A stretch of DNA of 64,000 bases from Cyprinodon diabolis. Taxonomy: Eukaryota > Chordata > Actinopteri > Cyprinodontiformes > Cyprinodontidae. Both the position numbers and the translations under genes were made by a program. Shown in pieces: positions 41,812-54,953 of the stretch (its first letter is position 1; every line of letters begins with the position of its first letter). The notes under the pieces are model-generated. The model did not search any database, was not told where the DNA came from, and saw only the letters and a program-made list of their open reading frames with translations. The stretch lies in assembly GCA_030533445.1 (NCBI GenBank), contig CM060068.1, positions 35,179,510 to 35,243,509 of the forward strand. Direction: 5' to 3'.

Positions 41812-42722
41812 CTAACCGGGACTGCAGCTTAACACAGAGTTCAGAGAGATCCGGCCTACGAAATGGCGGTGGCCATTCCAGAGTTCCACTTCCTCATCGG
41901 CTAGCACACTCTGCCTCGATTTCAGCAGCTGTAAAAAAAAACAATGAATCAGCACTATGCGATGGGATGCACTGCGTATGGACACCACACATCTATCAAT
42001 GCACCTGAAAAATAGTCACCAAATAAAGTCTTACCCTCTTTCTTCTAGCTCGACTCCGAGCTGAATGCTTGGCACACAACGTGTTCTCAGGCTGCGTATA
42101 TCTGAAGCTCCTGCGTACCGTCTCATAATACGTCTTACAGGCAGCTGGAAAACAATTAAATGAGAGTGATATGAATAAAAAAATCAAACGCAAGTCACAG
42201 TAACAAGGAAGGAGAAAGCATTAAAACAAGTCATTTACACACAATGTCGTCTTTATCAACATCGTGCAAATCTGGACTTGCTGATATGGCTCCGAGCAAA
42301 TAGGAGGTCACCGCCTCATTGTGAGGCGAGATTAGTCTGTGAAAACAAAATGTACAGCTATGATCGGTATCTATCCGTATCTATTTCCTTTTACCGCAGA
42401 ATGAAAGCATATTCTTTAAATCTTACCCTTGCTCCGCTTCATAACGCCTGCAATTTGTCTCCGAGTTGTAAAGACGGCGTACTGCTTCCTGTGAATCACA
42501 AAAAATACACTTTAATAAAGCTTGTTCTTGCAAGGCTACTATTAGCCGTAGCTTTAGGCTAGGCTGCTTTTAGCTTAGCTTAGCAGTAATCGAACATATA
42601 TTTACCGCTAGCTTGTCTTCTTTGAGTTCGTCTCTCCCGCACAGTTGTTCGACTGCTGAAAGTTGTGGATCGCGTCCAAGAGGAGTTGAAGGCGAGTTGA
42701 ACGCGAGACGTCGTCCAGCCAT
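41812..42722 (-). pseudogene. Candidate gene B with 10-bp deletion (copy 2)
   Basis: Exons 42722-42606, 42488-42427, 42336-42243, 42144-42035 and 41928-41812 correspond to copy 1. Exon 4 has lost 10 bp (between GCTTGGCA and CACAACG on the plus strand), which shifts the frame after the CPVRRIMRRY-equivalent region and alters the basic segment. The downstream AATAAA is also changed to AATAAG (reversed CTTATT at 41629-41634). This copy is probably dead or makes a different C-terminus. Confidence 0.55.
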
Positions 42723-42894
42723 TGATCACGTACCAGCAAAATCCAAACAAAGGAACTGGAGATAAAGTTCTTCTGACAAACATGTCTGCTTGCCCATAAG
42801 CTCACACGTGATTGGACGAGCAGTCGAAGGCTCGCCAGGCTCCTCCAATCACATACGAGGTCATTGTTATACGGAAGGACTCACGAGAACAGCT
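42723..42894 (-). promoter_or_regulatory. Promoter-like CCAAT/E-box region of gene B (copy 2)
   Basis: The same palindromic arrangement of two CCAAT boxes around CACACGTGATTGG is kept unchanged from copy 1. Confidence 0.4.
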
Positions 42895-43291
42895 CGCGTC
42901 TATCATGTTTTTTTTGTTTTGCTTTATTGGCAATTCTGTGTAACAATACAGAGTAATTCAAACATCAAACACAGATACACAGCAGTTGGTGACATTATGT
43001 CTTTAAAAAAAAAATGAGACATAGAATGTAAAAAATAAATAAAAATAAAACAAGGGTAACAAACATATAAATAAATAAACAAATAAATAAAATAAACATA
43101 AAATAACAATAGCTAGGGGTTTACATTGAGTTTATGGTCATTTACAAAAGTGTATAATTTTATACCATTTTTCTTCTTCATAAATTTAAGTGACTGAAAA
43201 TACAAACAAAGTTCTTTAAGAAAAACGTTGAAGTTTGGCCTGGTCCTCATGTATTTGTTTTTGTGAATGTAAATTTCCCCATCATGAGTAA

Positions 43292-44093
43292 TGCTGCGTT
43301 CACACCGGACGCAACAGAAGCAGCGAGTTTACATGCAAAGTCAATGGTTGACGCGCGTCAAGGCGCAGCAAAAGGTCCTGCGGCGCGTTTTGAGCAGCAG
43401 CTGCAGCGCGTCGGGCGCGTTTAAGCATCTGACGCGCGTGACGCGCCGCAAACGCGCTTCTGCTCGAGATGGAAAAATTGAATTTTTGCTGCTCGACACG
43501 CCGCGTCAACCAATCAGATAAGCTGATCTGGGAGCTGGCAGGGAGAGAGACACAGCGCTGATGATCAGAGCGCTATGATCACTCCTCTTAAACAGTTTAT
43601 TGACGCATAAATTAACTTAAAATGCATACATCTGCCGGCAGAATATGTTCGCTTTTATTATCCTGCTGCCTGCAGTTTGGATTATTTAGATTTAGGAGGC
43701 GACCCGGCCAGAGGCTGCTGATGAAGGGATTCCTACTGTCGGTGCACCGCCGGTATACTGTATGGGGGTCTGAGTGGCTCCGACAGAAAAAATATTGGAA
43801 GGCAGGATGATAATCTGAATGAACTGACTGCACTGATTACGTTTTCAGGTGTATTTTCTCACTAAAAAACATATTAAAACTACTTTATTCCCACTGATCA
43901 CAGCAAATATAGCTGCAAGGCAAAGAAAGGATAGAGTAGCTCCGCCCAACGCACGTCATACACACTTTTGCACCGCGCAGCCAGAGCAGCAAAGCTGCTT
44001 CAGACGCGCGTCAGAACTAACTGGTACAAGCAGCAAAAATGAAGCAGCAGACGCGATTTTGCTGCTTTTGCTGCGTCCAGTGTGAACGTAGCA
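43292..44093. mobile_element. Harbinger-like MITE nested in L1 (copy 2)
   Basis: The ends TGCTGCGTTCACACCGGACG and (inverted) TGCTACGTTCACACTGGACG lie between TAA duplications. It is 14 bp shorter than in copy 1. Confidence 0.7.
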
Positions 44094-45047
44094 TAAAACA
44101 TAAAAGGCTAGGTCCTGCAGGTTATCTGTCATTTCTAGTCCAAACAAAACATTCTCTTTGTCCAGATGAGAAGGAGAATCAAATTTAGATGAACACCAGA
44201 AGCAAAAATCTTCCCAGAAAACTTTCACTTACATACAATCGTAAAAGAGGTGACCAACAGTCTCAGTTTCACATTCACAGAAGGTGCAATCATTTTCTTC
44301 AAAAACCAAACGGAGCCTCAGAAATTCCTTGGAAGGATAAATGTCAGTGATTATTTTGAAATGGACTTCTTTATCCTTTGGAGCAACAGGAAACTGTAGA
44401 TATTTATTCCGCAGTTTTCCCACTTTCTCTTTTGGAAAATGCTTGGAGATTAGGTTTCTGTGGGATGTATCGGGATGAAATTCCTTGTCAAATGACATTG
44501 TTGGTCAGCTTTTTATCAATAACAGACTGACTGTTGAGTAACAGAGAGGGAAGTTTTACCTGGACATGGTTTAGGAGTAGGTTGCATGACATTATGATCA
44601 GAGGCTGAGGAAGGGCTTTGATTAATATATTATATTGTTTTCTGTTATTTATTTTGAATTTAGAGCAAAGAGTTTCAAAAGGTAAAAAATTCCCTTTGTC
44701 ATCAAGAATGTGCCAGCTCTTGTAAAATAAAGACTTGTTCCTGAATAGGACATATCGGGAGTTCCATAGTGGGGTGTTATGAGGACTAAAATTATGCTTA
44801 AATATTAGTTTCCAATAAAGTAAGACGCGTTGATGAAAAGAAGAAAGTTTAACAGGAAGTTTCTTAGGATCAAAATCACATTTAAGAAGGAAGTTAATTC
44901 CTCCTAATTCTATAAATAATTTGGAGGGGATATGAAACCAAAAAGTATTTTCATTTTTCAGAAAAGATTTGAGCCAATTCATTTTAATCATTCCGTCTAA
45001 ACATTCAAAGTCTATTGCTTTAAGACCTCCATCATTATACTCTTTAA

Positions 45048-45538
45048 AGCTACAGTGTGTAATAATTACAGGGATATACGGTCAGAAATGTAATATATTA
45101 TACATAACTATGTTATTTATCATCATCTACGAGCTCAGCCTTTTAACCTTAATATTTGCGTTGCCTTAGAATTCGTTATTTATAATTACATAGGAGCGGG
45201 TCTCGCAGCCATGGAGGCAGACATCTTTGCGCTACGGCAGCGCAGAGCCAACAAACTAGCGATTGCGAGATCGCCCATTACGCTCGAAAGTAACTACGGC
45301 AAGTTGAGAGAGATGAACTGAGACGGTACTGAACACACAGACTAATGAAATACTATCTGTAAAATTATCTATGTAAACAAACCTCATCACTTGAGAAGGT
45401 AGGTGATGTGGACGTCGTGGAAGACATTTTGTCCCGTAACGCTCGCCGTACTGTTGGGGGGGAGAAGCGGTGGGGGGGAGATGTTCATGTTGCTGCAGTC
45501 TGACCGCTAGATGTCGCTGAAAATTACACACTGTAGCT
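45048..45538. mobile_element. TTAA-type MITE nested in L1 ORF2 (copy 2)
   Basis: It is 491 bp between TTAA at 45044-45047 and 45539-45542, with nearly the same sequence as 21030-21520. Confidence 0.88.
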
Positions 45539-45884
45539 TTAACCATTGCTGCTTTCCTAATGCAGTGTGTCTTGTTTTTCCAGATAAAGTTGAAGTTAAT
45601 TTGATTTATAGCTTTAATTGCATGTTTAGGAAGGGATATGGAATAAGCTGGATAGATAAATCTTGAGAGACATTCCATTTTTGTAAGGAAAGTTCAACCA
45701 AAAATTGATATGTCACGTTGAGACCACAAAAAGTTTACATTTATCTAAAATATTCCAACAGTTTAGTTTTTCCAGTAATTTATTGTCTTTGGTGATGTGA
45801 ACACCAAGATATTTCACGGCAGATTTAACAGGGATGTTATGAATGGCAGTCTGGGAAGAGTCGTGTATCGTCGCATCTATCATG

Positions 45885-46402
45885 TAAACACGGCTTCATT
45901 CCCATCCGGACAGACATTTTTATGGAAAGCCAATAGAAGTTTGGGGCTTGCAGGGAACAGACACGTCATACCCAGCATCATTTCTGCCAGTTGAGCGCAT
46001 CGCTAGAATGTGTGGTTAATACATGCTCTGTGCATTTAAGTAAGACCAAAGAAAAGGTGACGGTAGTCATGCACAGTAGTTGAGCTCTAGGAGACTGTGA
46101 TCTCTGCAGACCCCTCATTCTAGAAAAATGTCACTTGGGGTAAAACTCCCCCTGCAACCCTGATTTGCATTTGTATAGCTCACAGCATTTTCATTTACAT
46201 GTTAAAGCCTCCCCAAGAATATCATGGCGGGGGGGGGTGGGGGGGAGTTGGACACAGCCTAAGAAAGCCCATGTCAATTTCTGACAATTTATGGGAGTTT
46301 TCGGCAATGCCTGCAAATTACCGTGAACAGCCGTTAACCTCAATATCCACGACAATCTACAGTGCCGCATACTGACGAAAATCACACTTTTCATGCAGTG
46401 TA
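45885..46402. other. Right edge of unit with short G tract (copy 2)
   Basis: No gene was seen. It is the same as 21867-22394 except that the G tract (46229-46246) has fewer runs. Confidence 0.5.
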
Positions 46403-47157
46403 TGTCAACAGTAAGCGCTGGATCAGCTGCAGCAGCAGCTGGTGCAATAGTGGCCAGTCCTGGGGACTCCTCTGAAGATGAGCACCGACGATTTGAGATC
46501 TCAAACTATTCAAGGTGGAACAAGTGCCCCCTTGTGGATGCTTACCGTTATGACTGGTTCATGCTCTTAAATCCCTGCCTATAGCTAAACAAAAATTAAC
46601 CTAATTTGAAAGACAATCTGTCAACTTAATGAGAACTTACTTGTCCATATGTTTCATTATTGTTAAAAGTTTATCTTGTACTGAATTGGCTCTAGAAATA
46701 CAAGGTGAGCTTGCTCTAAAAAGTAGAGTTAAGGCTAACACCAATTCTTTATTCATGTAGATGTAGTGAGTTCTTTCAGTTAAGGAATGGTGTTAGTCAG
46801 ACGTGATGGGATAAGGTGGGGTAAAAAAATGTGGGAGAAACCTGACGACATATCTGCAGATCTGATGCAAAGGTGATTATTAATGGCAGCCCTGCTACTC
46901 GGCTGTGATCTCCCCCTTTCAGTAAATGGAGGTTTAATCAACCATCCTATTAAAATCCTGAAAAAAGTATGAGTCAACTAAACCACTGAGCGTTACAAGG
47001 CCCCTATTTTTCTACATAGAACATATTTCAAGGAACATGAATTCTTTGTCAGCATGTAAAGAAGTAAAGGTAATTATAGATGCAAGCATCATAGAGCAGA
47101 TGTGAGGTTTACAGATTTTTTTTATTTCAATCTGTAAATCACAGCAGGATGCAGCTT
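46403..47157. other. Unit start, no gene seen (copy 3)
   Basis: It is nearly identical to 22395-23149 and has no independent feature. Confidence 0.5.
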
Positions 47158-47436
47158 TCACAGCTTTCTATTTTGCCATTGTACACTCCCTCCTGGAGAG
47201 TTGAAGTAGGTGCACAAGACATCCCTGGCAGCTGTGGCTTCAGCCGATGTGCGTCGTCCAGCCATATTGCCAACAGGCCGTATCCTACGTCCATCCTCCT
47301 GGCCCTCACCCAGCAGCTGCTGGTTCTCCCTTCTACTCAGCGAGAAGTTCTGGAGGAGGCAAGCTGCCATCACCACGGAGTCCACATTCTGAGGGAGAAG
47401 GTTTATCTTGTTATGAAGCGTTCTACACCTTGACAC
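47158..47436 (-). pseudogene. HARBI1-like fragment (copy 3)
   Basis: It has the same C-terminal nuclease fragment, with one residue change near its end (VQWQNRKL for VRWQNRKL). Confidence 0.6.
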
Positions 47437-47674
47437 CAGAATACCAAAGGCATTTTAATCTACCATTCGAGCTTGAATGCTCAAACGAAATGCTTAGTAG
47501 TTATCCGGGAATCCTGTTTAGACTTTTTTCCCCTCAAGATGCATTGATAATTGTTTTAAAATCAAATTGCAGGCTTCTGAATTGCAATTGTATCCTGAAG
47601 TGCCCAGATATTCCCACCCCTAATATATGCATGAATAACTGGGACATATAATATGGAATATTGCTATATCTCAC

Positions 47675-50484
47675 CGTAAGGACATGGAAAACAGCCTCAC
47701 TGCTTAAGCCCAGCTTCTTAGGTGGCGGGGTGCTGGACGGGAAGAGGATTGGCAGGGCTTGGAACACAGCTGTGACATGCTCCACTGTTTTAAGGGCAGA
47801 GGCACAAGACAAGGTGGTATCATAAATAACGTACCATGACACATGACCAAATGAACAAGTCATTGTATTGTGACTTTACCTCCATTCAAAGTTTTAGGAG
47901 GCTTCGTTGCTTTTTTCATCACCCCATAAAACTGGACCTTTGAATAGAAGGTTTTCCATCTGCTCTTCATCTCAGAGATGTACTTGGAGTTGTTTGGTTG
48001 GATGATTCACTGTAGCTCTTCCAGCACCTGAAGAATAGAAAATTCCCCGAAAAATAATTATGTTATGCTAGTCCTTATCAAACATTCTTCAAAAAAGATC
48101 TATAATGTCTTAGCTATATAAACTTTATGTCAATTATGTCATGCTAAAATAAGTCCCTGGAAGAGCTGAAAACGTGACAAGAGCAGATAATAGGACTGAA
48201 TTGGACATTACTTACGTGATCCAGTTCTTGGAAACAGGGGTACGCCTCTAGAATCTTTGTTGGTCTTTCTTGCCCCTTTAAGAGGTCTTGCTTCTTTAAG
48301 ACCTCAGAAGTGATGAAGCGTCTTCGAGACTCAAATTCCTTGGTCAGTAAATGAGTTATTGCAGCTTTGTTTGTATTTTTTAGACTTGAACATTTCTTGC
48401 AGGGTCTTGTAGTGTCTTGCTTGGGTTTTTAGGCTGTCCATGAAGTCAAGTGAACCAGCTGTAGACACCAGAGGGAAGTTATGGGGAAAGGGGAAATTAG
48501 ATTTTCAGTTGTCAGTATAATGAAACAAAAGGAATCAATTAATGTCCATACTTAATATAAAAGATAAGCACAGCAATAGAATATACTTTTGGACAGATGC
48601 TGAAGGATTTTAAAGCTGTTGAAGGACCAGTGTATGAAATATCAATTAGGACTGCACAATTAATCGCATTTTCAATATAATCGCGATTTAAAAAAAAACG
48701 CAATTTCCAAGTCGCAGAGGTCTGCAATTTTTGGCTATGTAATAATTAGGGAATTAGACACGTCCTTTAGGTGTCAGTAAATGTTTAAAGTGGGTTTGCC
48801 TCCACATGGAAGAGAAGACAGTTGCAGCAGTGAGATAATCTAGATTTATTTTTTTGTTTTAGAGTTTATATAATCATACATAGCATTAAGTACAGGTCAA
48901 TCAGTTTAATACATAGGCTTGCTTGTTGGTTGCACTTTATGTTCAACAAGGATTGATGTCCGAATCACTTAAAAGCTGAATAATAGCTTGAATAACATTC
49001 TGATTAATAGAAACAATAAAAGTTCTTGTTTTAAATAGTCCTTGTTTACAAACATCTTTATTTAGAGGCCATTTTGTTGCTTGTGGTAAATGCAGAGAAA
49101 AGTCAAAATTGGAATTTTGGTTGAAATATATCGTAGGCAGAATGCGATCATGTCTGCTCCAAGTTTAGATGCTGTGGGTCTAGTAACAACTAATCCGCAT
49201 GGCAAGGAAAAATATTGATTTGTTGTTTGTATATGTTTTAAAAGACATGATAAATTAAATTAGAAATAAAAAAAATCGCATTAAATCGCAATATTAAGAC
49301 AAAAAATCCCAATTAGATTATTTTCCAAAATCGTTCAACCCTAATATGAATTAACTCAAAATTATTTTTAGTACCATACATACATGTTTCCTCACTGCTG
49401 TCTTGGCTCTGCAGTGGGGTGCTTGCTCTAGTTGACGGATCTAGCAATGGGCTTCCCTTGGAACTAACAGGTGACCGTTCCAGAATAATGCTGGATCCAC
49501 TGGATTCTCCATCACAGTCAGTGGTTGAAATGTCTGAACTGACTTCCACATCTTTTCGATGTTTCTTCGAAGGAGAAACTTTGTCCTTCCTTGGACTTCT
49601 GACATTTGAGAGTCTCTTCATGAGCTTTTTAGCAACATGCTCCTGTCAGGAATACATAGTAAAAATTAAGAAATGAAAGGAGACTGAAGCTTTCTAATAC
49701 TGTAATTACAGTTTTCAGCAAAGTCTAGCTCCATTTTAAACTTGTGTTAGGATTTAGTACTGCATGAACAATATGTGTCAACATCTTACAGTTAACGACA
49801 TACCATCAACAAGTAATAGTGACAAAAATATACTCACCCACTCACTCTTTGTAGACCTATCTTTGATCATTGGATAGTAATCCACCAATCGTTTTGCTAT
49901 GGCATCCACCTCATGTTTGGCGGGGTATCTGCAGTCCTCTGTGGCTCTCGCAATAGAAGTCATATTAGTCATATTCTTTCTTATGAGTCGGCAGAAGAGC
50001 TCCTTGGATAAGGCCACGCTGTGCTCCGTTACTAGCCGTTTCTGCTCGAAGTAGGAGCATTGCACATGTTCATGCTCACTATCTGTGAAGACTGTATTCA
50101 GGGTTGGACATAGTCACAAATTTAGAAGGAGTGGCCTCCTCTTTTGATAGGTCGCTGCCTCCAGTCGGGGATGACTGCTGAATTTCTGGAGCGTTATCTA
50201 CCTACAATACATTTACACAAACAATTTATTAATTAACCATCTTTATGTGGATAAAAACACTTTACTGTTTAAAGAGCCTCAAAGCAGAAACATCTAAAAT
50301 AAATTACTTAACATTTCTGTGATATTGGAAAATGTGTTGTACAATTGAACAGTTCTTACCTTTTCGTCTTTATTCACAATAAGCCAAATAGCCTGGCGCC
50401 TCAAGACATTTTCAGGACCAGGAAACAAATCTTGGATGTCTTCATGGGAAAGCGAAGATAATAAGTCTTCCCCGATATTAGCAA
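47675..50484 (-). pseudogene. SAMD3-like gene remnant (copy 3)
   Basis: Blocks at 50484-50360, 50197-49838, 49642-49384, about 48440-48216, 48027-47880 and 47784-47675 repeat those of copy 2. They include the extra base in the second block and the TGA after LEELQ. The shared lesions date the gene death before the copy 2/3 split. Confidence 0.6.
48647..49343. mobile_element. Non-autonomous hAT, TAGGACTGCAC end (copy 3)
   Basis: ATATCAAT (48639-48646) and ATATGAAT (49344-49351) flank it. The mismatch in the duplication is the same as in copy 2. Confidence 0.85.
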
Positions 50485-50522
50485 CTGCAATCAATATAGA
50501 CAAGTTACAGTGAGTACCATTC

Positions 50523-50567
50523 TACATATATAAATAAATACATGTATATATATATATATATACATAT

Positions 50568-50636
<69 letters not shown>

Positions 50637-50655
50637 AATATACATACATACATAT
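50523..50655. repeat. TA/TACA microsatellite (copy 3)
   Basis: It is about 35 bp longer than in copy 2 because of an expanded TA run. Confidence 0.93.
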
Positions 50656-50854
50656 GCTTTATAGAGAGTAACAATTGTTCTTTTGAGTTGACGGACCAAT
50701 AGTTCGTCACATGTGCATGAGATTCAAATCAAAACATTGTTTTTTCAAACAGTGGGCCTCAAAGCTAAATTTTAGAAATGTTTGCAGGTCTGTAATAAGG
50801 CATAATCAAATATATGAGTGTTGTCAAAATATAAGTAATTCTGTTCCGTAAAAG

Positions 50855-51478
50855 TGTTGGGATCTGGAGGCTTGTCCACTTTCTCCACCATAGGGCGCCT
50901 GAGATCTCCTCCTGAGGGCATGAGCTCACCTACACACCTGTTTCCTGTCTCCTCGTCAGAGGACCTACTTAAGGAGGAGGAGACTGACACTTCCCTGCCA
51001 GAGTGTTTGCCAGTAATGGTTAGCAAAACCTGAGCCAGCCTGCCTGATCTGTAACCTTGATTTTTGAGAACCTGTCTGATCCTGTTTCTCTCTGCCTCAC
51101 AGATCCTGACTCTCCTGAAACCTGAAATCCTGGAGAGAGAAATCTTTGTCTGGAATCTGCCTGCCTGCACTTAGTCTCAGTCTCTGCCTCAGCCCTCTGC
51201 CTGCCGACCTCCCTCTGGACTCATAAGGTTCCCCCCCTGCTGATCAGACCTATCTCTGAGCAGGTATTTTACCTTGTCATCTGTAACTGCTAGTTTTCCC
51301 TGGAACAACTCTAACTGCTCTGTCCTCCTCAGTGGTGTTCCTCCCATGACCAGTACGAAGAACCCAGAACCAGTGCATCATATTTCCTGTGAACCTTGTT
51401 CAATAAATCATTTAACTTTTTCCCTGTCTTAAGAGTTGTTTCTGCATGTGGGTTAGACGCCTTGAACCCAACATGACA
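50855..51478. repeat. Solo LTR, uninterrupted (copy 3)
   Basis: The 624-bp LTR (TGTTGGG...CAACATGACA) is flanked by AAAAG (50850-50854 and 51479-51483). Near 51168-51176 it shows the site that received the L2 insert in copy 2. Confidence 0.87.
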
Positions 51479-51489
51479 AAAAGTTTAAA

Positions 51490-51831
51490 AAAAACAATCC
51501 ACTGTACTTGGTTTCCAAGGTTTGAAGACGTTTCGCTTCCCTTCCAGGAAGCTTTCTCAATTCAAATGTCTGGATCCGCAGTGAGGAGACAATCACCCTC
51601 TTTCACGACCAACCTTCAGAATCATAGACAGGTTTCAGATATTACAGGCTAACAATGGAACCAAACGACCCGCTCATCTGTTACAATTTGCATGTTTCCA
51701 AGCAATACAAGGCCTTGTCTATATAAAGTCTCAAACTCACTACGGATCCAGACATTTGAATTGAGAAAGCTTCCTGGAGGGGAAGCGACATGTCTCCAAA
51801 CCTTGGAAACCAAGTCCAGTGGATTGTTTTT
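51490..51831. repeat. Foldback element with ~88-bp arms (copy 3)
   Basis: Arms 51490-51578 and 51743-51831 correspond to those of copy 2, with two or three differences. Confidence 0.65.
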
Positions 51832-51924
51832 AAACTTTTTACAGATTGACTATGACCTGGATGACAGAGAATCTTCATCAGCATAAGTAATTCTGAACAC
51901 CCAATTTTTGTTCATTAGTGTGCA

Positions 51925-52371
51925 TTGGGACCAACATCAGACATATGGAACATGTCCTACTTTAAAGAAAAACATAGGTCTTTCTTTGGAAATGATAAAG
52001 TAAGCAATGCAGTTTCTGTTAAATGGTTTAATATAAATGCTAATAAATATATACGGGAGAAGACATTACTTGTGACAGCTGTTAATTCCAATGATTTGCC
52101 TGAATTTGGACTCGTGAGCAACATCTATGTAATTAACTCATCATAATATTGTTTTGAGTTTCAGAAGCATAATACTGTTTGTTATGATGGAAATGACATG
52201 GCATATACAATAGAGATTCCAAACATGGCACAAGCAACTGAACTAATAATGGCTGACAGTCTGCTAGATTTCACTCCATATTACAGTTATACTCATAAGG
52301 ATGTGACATATGCTGCAAAAAAATATTATCTGGGAGATGTGCTTGGGCTACACAGAGCCTCATCTGATTAA
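51925..52371 (+). pseudogene. Transposon-type protein C-terminus with in-frame stop (copy 3)
   Basis: The reading matches copy 2, including the single TAA after YVINSS, so the stop was inherited. Confidence 0.5.
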
Positions 52372-52378
52372 CTCCACC

Positions 52379-52486
52379 CTTCTGTGAGTACTGCCAACAG
52401 AAATTCTCCATGATTCCATTCATGGGCAAGATTTGACCCTTTCGTACAAAAAAGCCATTGGCGAGTGGAAGTCCTTCATTGAGTGA
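52379..52486 (+). pseudogene. SAMD3-like terminal exon fragment (copy 3)
   Basis: It has the same SYKKAIGEWKSFIE ending with TGA as in copy 2, again opposite in direction to the other exon blocks. Confidence 0.55.
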
Positions 52487-52761
52487 GTGAGTGAGTCTTT
52501 TGTTTCTTCACTCTGCCCCACTCTCTGTCTCATGTAAAACCTTCAGAGACAGTCTGTTTCAGAAATGGTTTGTCACATTTGTTGGTGAAATTGAAACATT
52601 TTCTCATTAGATATTGTGCATAAAAGCAGGTGCAAAGTTATGCTTAATTGTAAACAGTACAGTGATATGATTTTCCAGGTGGAATGTAATAAGCCAACAT
52701 TTCAAAAAACCGAGCTTCCGGTGGCGCTTCGGGCGGCAGCATGCTCGCAGATATTTTTCAT

Positions 52762-53344
52762 ATTCAATTCAATTCAGTTTATTTATATAGCGCCAAATTC
52801 ACAACACGTCATCTCAAGGCACTTTACAGTTGTACCAGAACATACAGTCAAACTGATACAAAGTTTTCTATCTAAGGAAAACCAGTTGATTGCATTGACT
52901 CATTGACTCAAATACAATCCCTCACACTAAGCATGCTTGTAGCGACAGTGGAGAGGAAAAACTCCCTTTAAACAGGAAGAAACCTCCAGCAGAACCAGGC
53001 TCAGTGTGAGCGGCCATCTGCCGAGGCCGACTGGGGTTCAAGGAGACAGAAGCAGAGACACAAAAAGCAACTGTAAAAGGCGGCCCTGTCCAGGAAACAC
53101 ACAGTCAGGCAGACGAGCTCCGAGCCAGCTCCCATGCCAGAGGACGAAGAGAGCACATCCACTCAGTCACGGTCAGAGAAACAGGACCACACTGGAAAAC
53201 AGGCTGATCTCCAGCATCTATAAACAAGGGTGTTGATGGAAGCAGCAGAGCTGATGTTTCTTTCCAGGATGGCGTCACAGTCAAACAGGAACAGACGAGG
53301 CAAGGCTACTCTGAGGAAAAGCAGAGAGAGCAGAACGTTAGAGA
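52762..53344 (-). mobile_element. 5'-truncated L2 LINE 3' fragment (copy 3)
   Basis: It is the counterpart of 30588-31170 with essentially the same sequence, so it was inserted before the copy 2/3 split. Confidence 0.85.
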
Positions 53345-53348
53345 ATGT

Positions 53349-53862
53349 TATGTTTGTATGTAAGTCATAATTGTAGTATGCTGCTACGATAGCTGATACA
53401 TTCAGTTTTTTTTTTTATAAATGTTGAATTAAAAAATCGTATTGCAAAGTTGATAAAACATTAAGATGTATAATGTTTTGGTGTCTTGATTTAAGACAGT
53501 CACTTATTTTTATAAAGCTATTTCAAGAAATTTTGTCTTATTTTAAGTGCTTTTATTTCTTTATACCAAATTAAGGTGCAATTTCTAAAAGTTAACTAGA
53601 TCAAGGGATCAAAAATTTAATTTTAAGTAATTTAATCTTAAATAACTGGGTTTTCAATGCTGCAATCTACTTAACTTAAGATTTTTTTCTCTAGTTTTAA
53701 GGCCCATTTAAGTCCGTCAGAGGCAAGAACATTACGCTTATTTTAAGATTTCTTGTCAAATATAAATTGCTTACCCCATTGGCAGATTTTTTTGCGAAAC
53801 TAGATAAAATTATGGAATTTCAGAATATTTTGCTTATTTTTAGTAGGTCTGTTTTTGCAGTG
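53349..53862 (+). mobile_element. CACTA/EnSpm-like 3' terminus (copy 3)
   Basis: It ends GCAGTG at 53857-53862 after the same AT-rich subterminal motifs as copies 1 and 2. Confidence 0.5.
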
Positions 53863-53987
53863 TGCTTCGTGTACCCAAACGTGACTAACAACCATATCAT
53901 TCCAACGTGCGCTTCAGCTGTGCCTATACTTCATTTATCACCGTGTTCCATTTTTTACACTTTTATCAAGTGTCACATGCTTTAAAT

Positions 53988-54178
53988 CAGTGGTCTCCAA
54001 CCCTGGTCCTCAAGATCTACTGTCCTACAGATTTTAGATGCATCCCTGCTTCAACACAGCTGAATCAAATGATTGATTACCTTTTCAAGCCATTCATTTG
54101 ATTCAGCTGTGTTGAAGCAGGGATGCATCTAAAATCTGTAGGACAGTAGATCTTGAGGACCAGGGTTGGAGACCACTG
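53988..54178. mobile_element. Hairpin hAT MITE (copy 3)
   Basis: Foldback with CTTTAAAT at 53980-53987 and 54179-54186. Confidence 0.9.
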
Positions 54179-54201
54179 CTTTAAATCCACCTGTTGTGCA
54201 T

Positions 54202-54953
54202 CTAAAAAAGCCAAGGATTGATCTTCTGATCCCTGAACAACTGACCCTTAATATAAAGTTTGTCAACTGCTACTGCAGCTCTGACGCCTTCAGTGATGTA
54301 GTTCTTCCTGATTGGGAATAGCACTCGCCTACGATCCAGGATTTCCTTTGGAGACTGGTCATTAACATTGAAATCCATTCCTCTCTGCTCTCTGCCCCAA
54401 TTTCTGACCTGCTCTTTTGTTTATAGTGTTCAAATTTAGCCAAGATTGGTCTAGGATGGGTTTTATCAAGTTTATGAAAGTGGATGTTTTTTACCTGATC
54501 CGCCAGGATTTCCAGCTTCTTCTGGAGGAACTCTGGGATTGTCACCTCAGGATCCTCCTCCTGCTGCTCCGGAATGCCTGCAAAGACAAAGTTGTCTCTC
54601 ATGCTTCGCGACTGAATGTCCTGAATGGATTCTTTCATCTTCTTATTTTCACCATACAGCTGGATCATCCCCTCGGTGAGCTTCATGACTTGCCCCCTCA
54701 ACGCTTTGTTCGTGGCGGTAATAGAGACTAGATGCCCTTGGCTGTATTCCTCCGACTCTCTCAGGGCTTCTTGATGTAGGACTTCTAACAAGGCGAGACA
54801 GGCATCCAGGCTGGTTACCTTTTGGTTTATGGATTTCTGGAAGTCGCTGTAGCTCCTGTCTGGAGACACAGTAGAAGAAGCACTGGTTGAGCTAGAACAG
54901 GAGCGTTTGGTTGAAGGTGTGTTTGTGGATGTGGGGTTTCTAGGCTTCCCCAT
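54202..54953 (-). pseudogene. L1-type ORF1 with frameshift (copy 3)
   Basis: It has the inherited frameshift after FEHYKQK. Differences from copy 2 are minimal (SYSDFQKS for SYSDVQKS). Confidence 0.7.

Larger units (their letters stand above)
42908..45871 (-). mobile_element. 5'-truncated L1 (copy 2)
   Basis: The target duplication is CGCGTCTATCATG (42895-42907) and CGCATCTATCATG (45872-45884), so one base has changed at the right. ORF2 pieces match copy 1 (44991-44488, 44498-44229). The insertion therefore predates the unit duplication. Confidence 0.93.
22395..46402 (+). repeat. Tandem unit, copy 2 (24.0 kb)
   Basis: This is the only unit bounded on both sides by other copies. It carries two insertions absent from copies 1 and 3: an L2 LINE (27132-28994) and a LINE 3' fragment (38857-39268). 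It lacks about 200 bp that contained the left end of the pogo element. Confidence 0.96.
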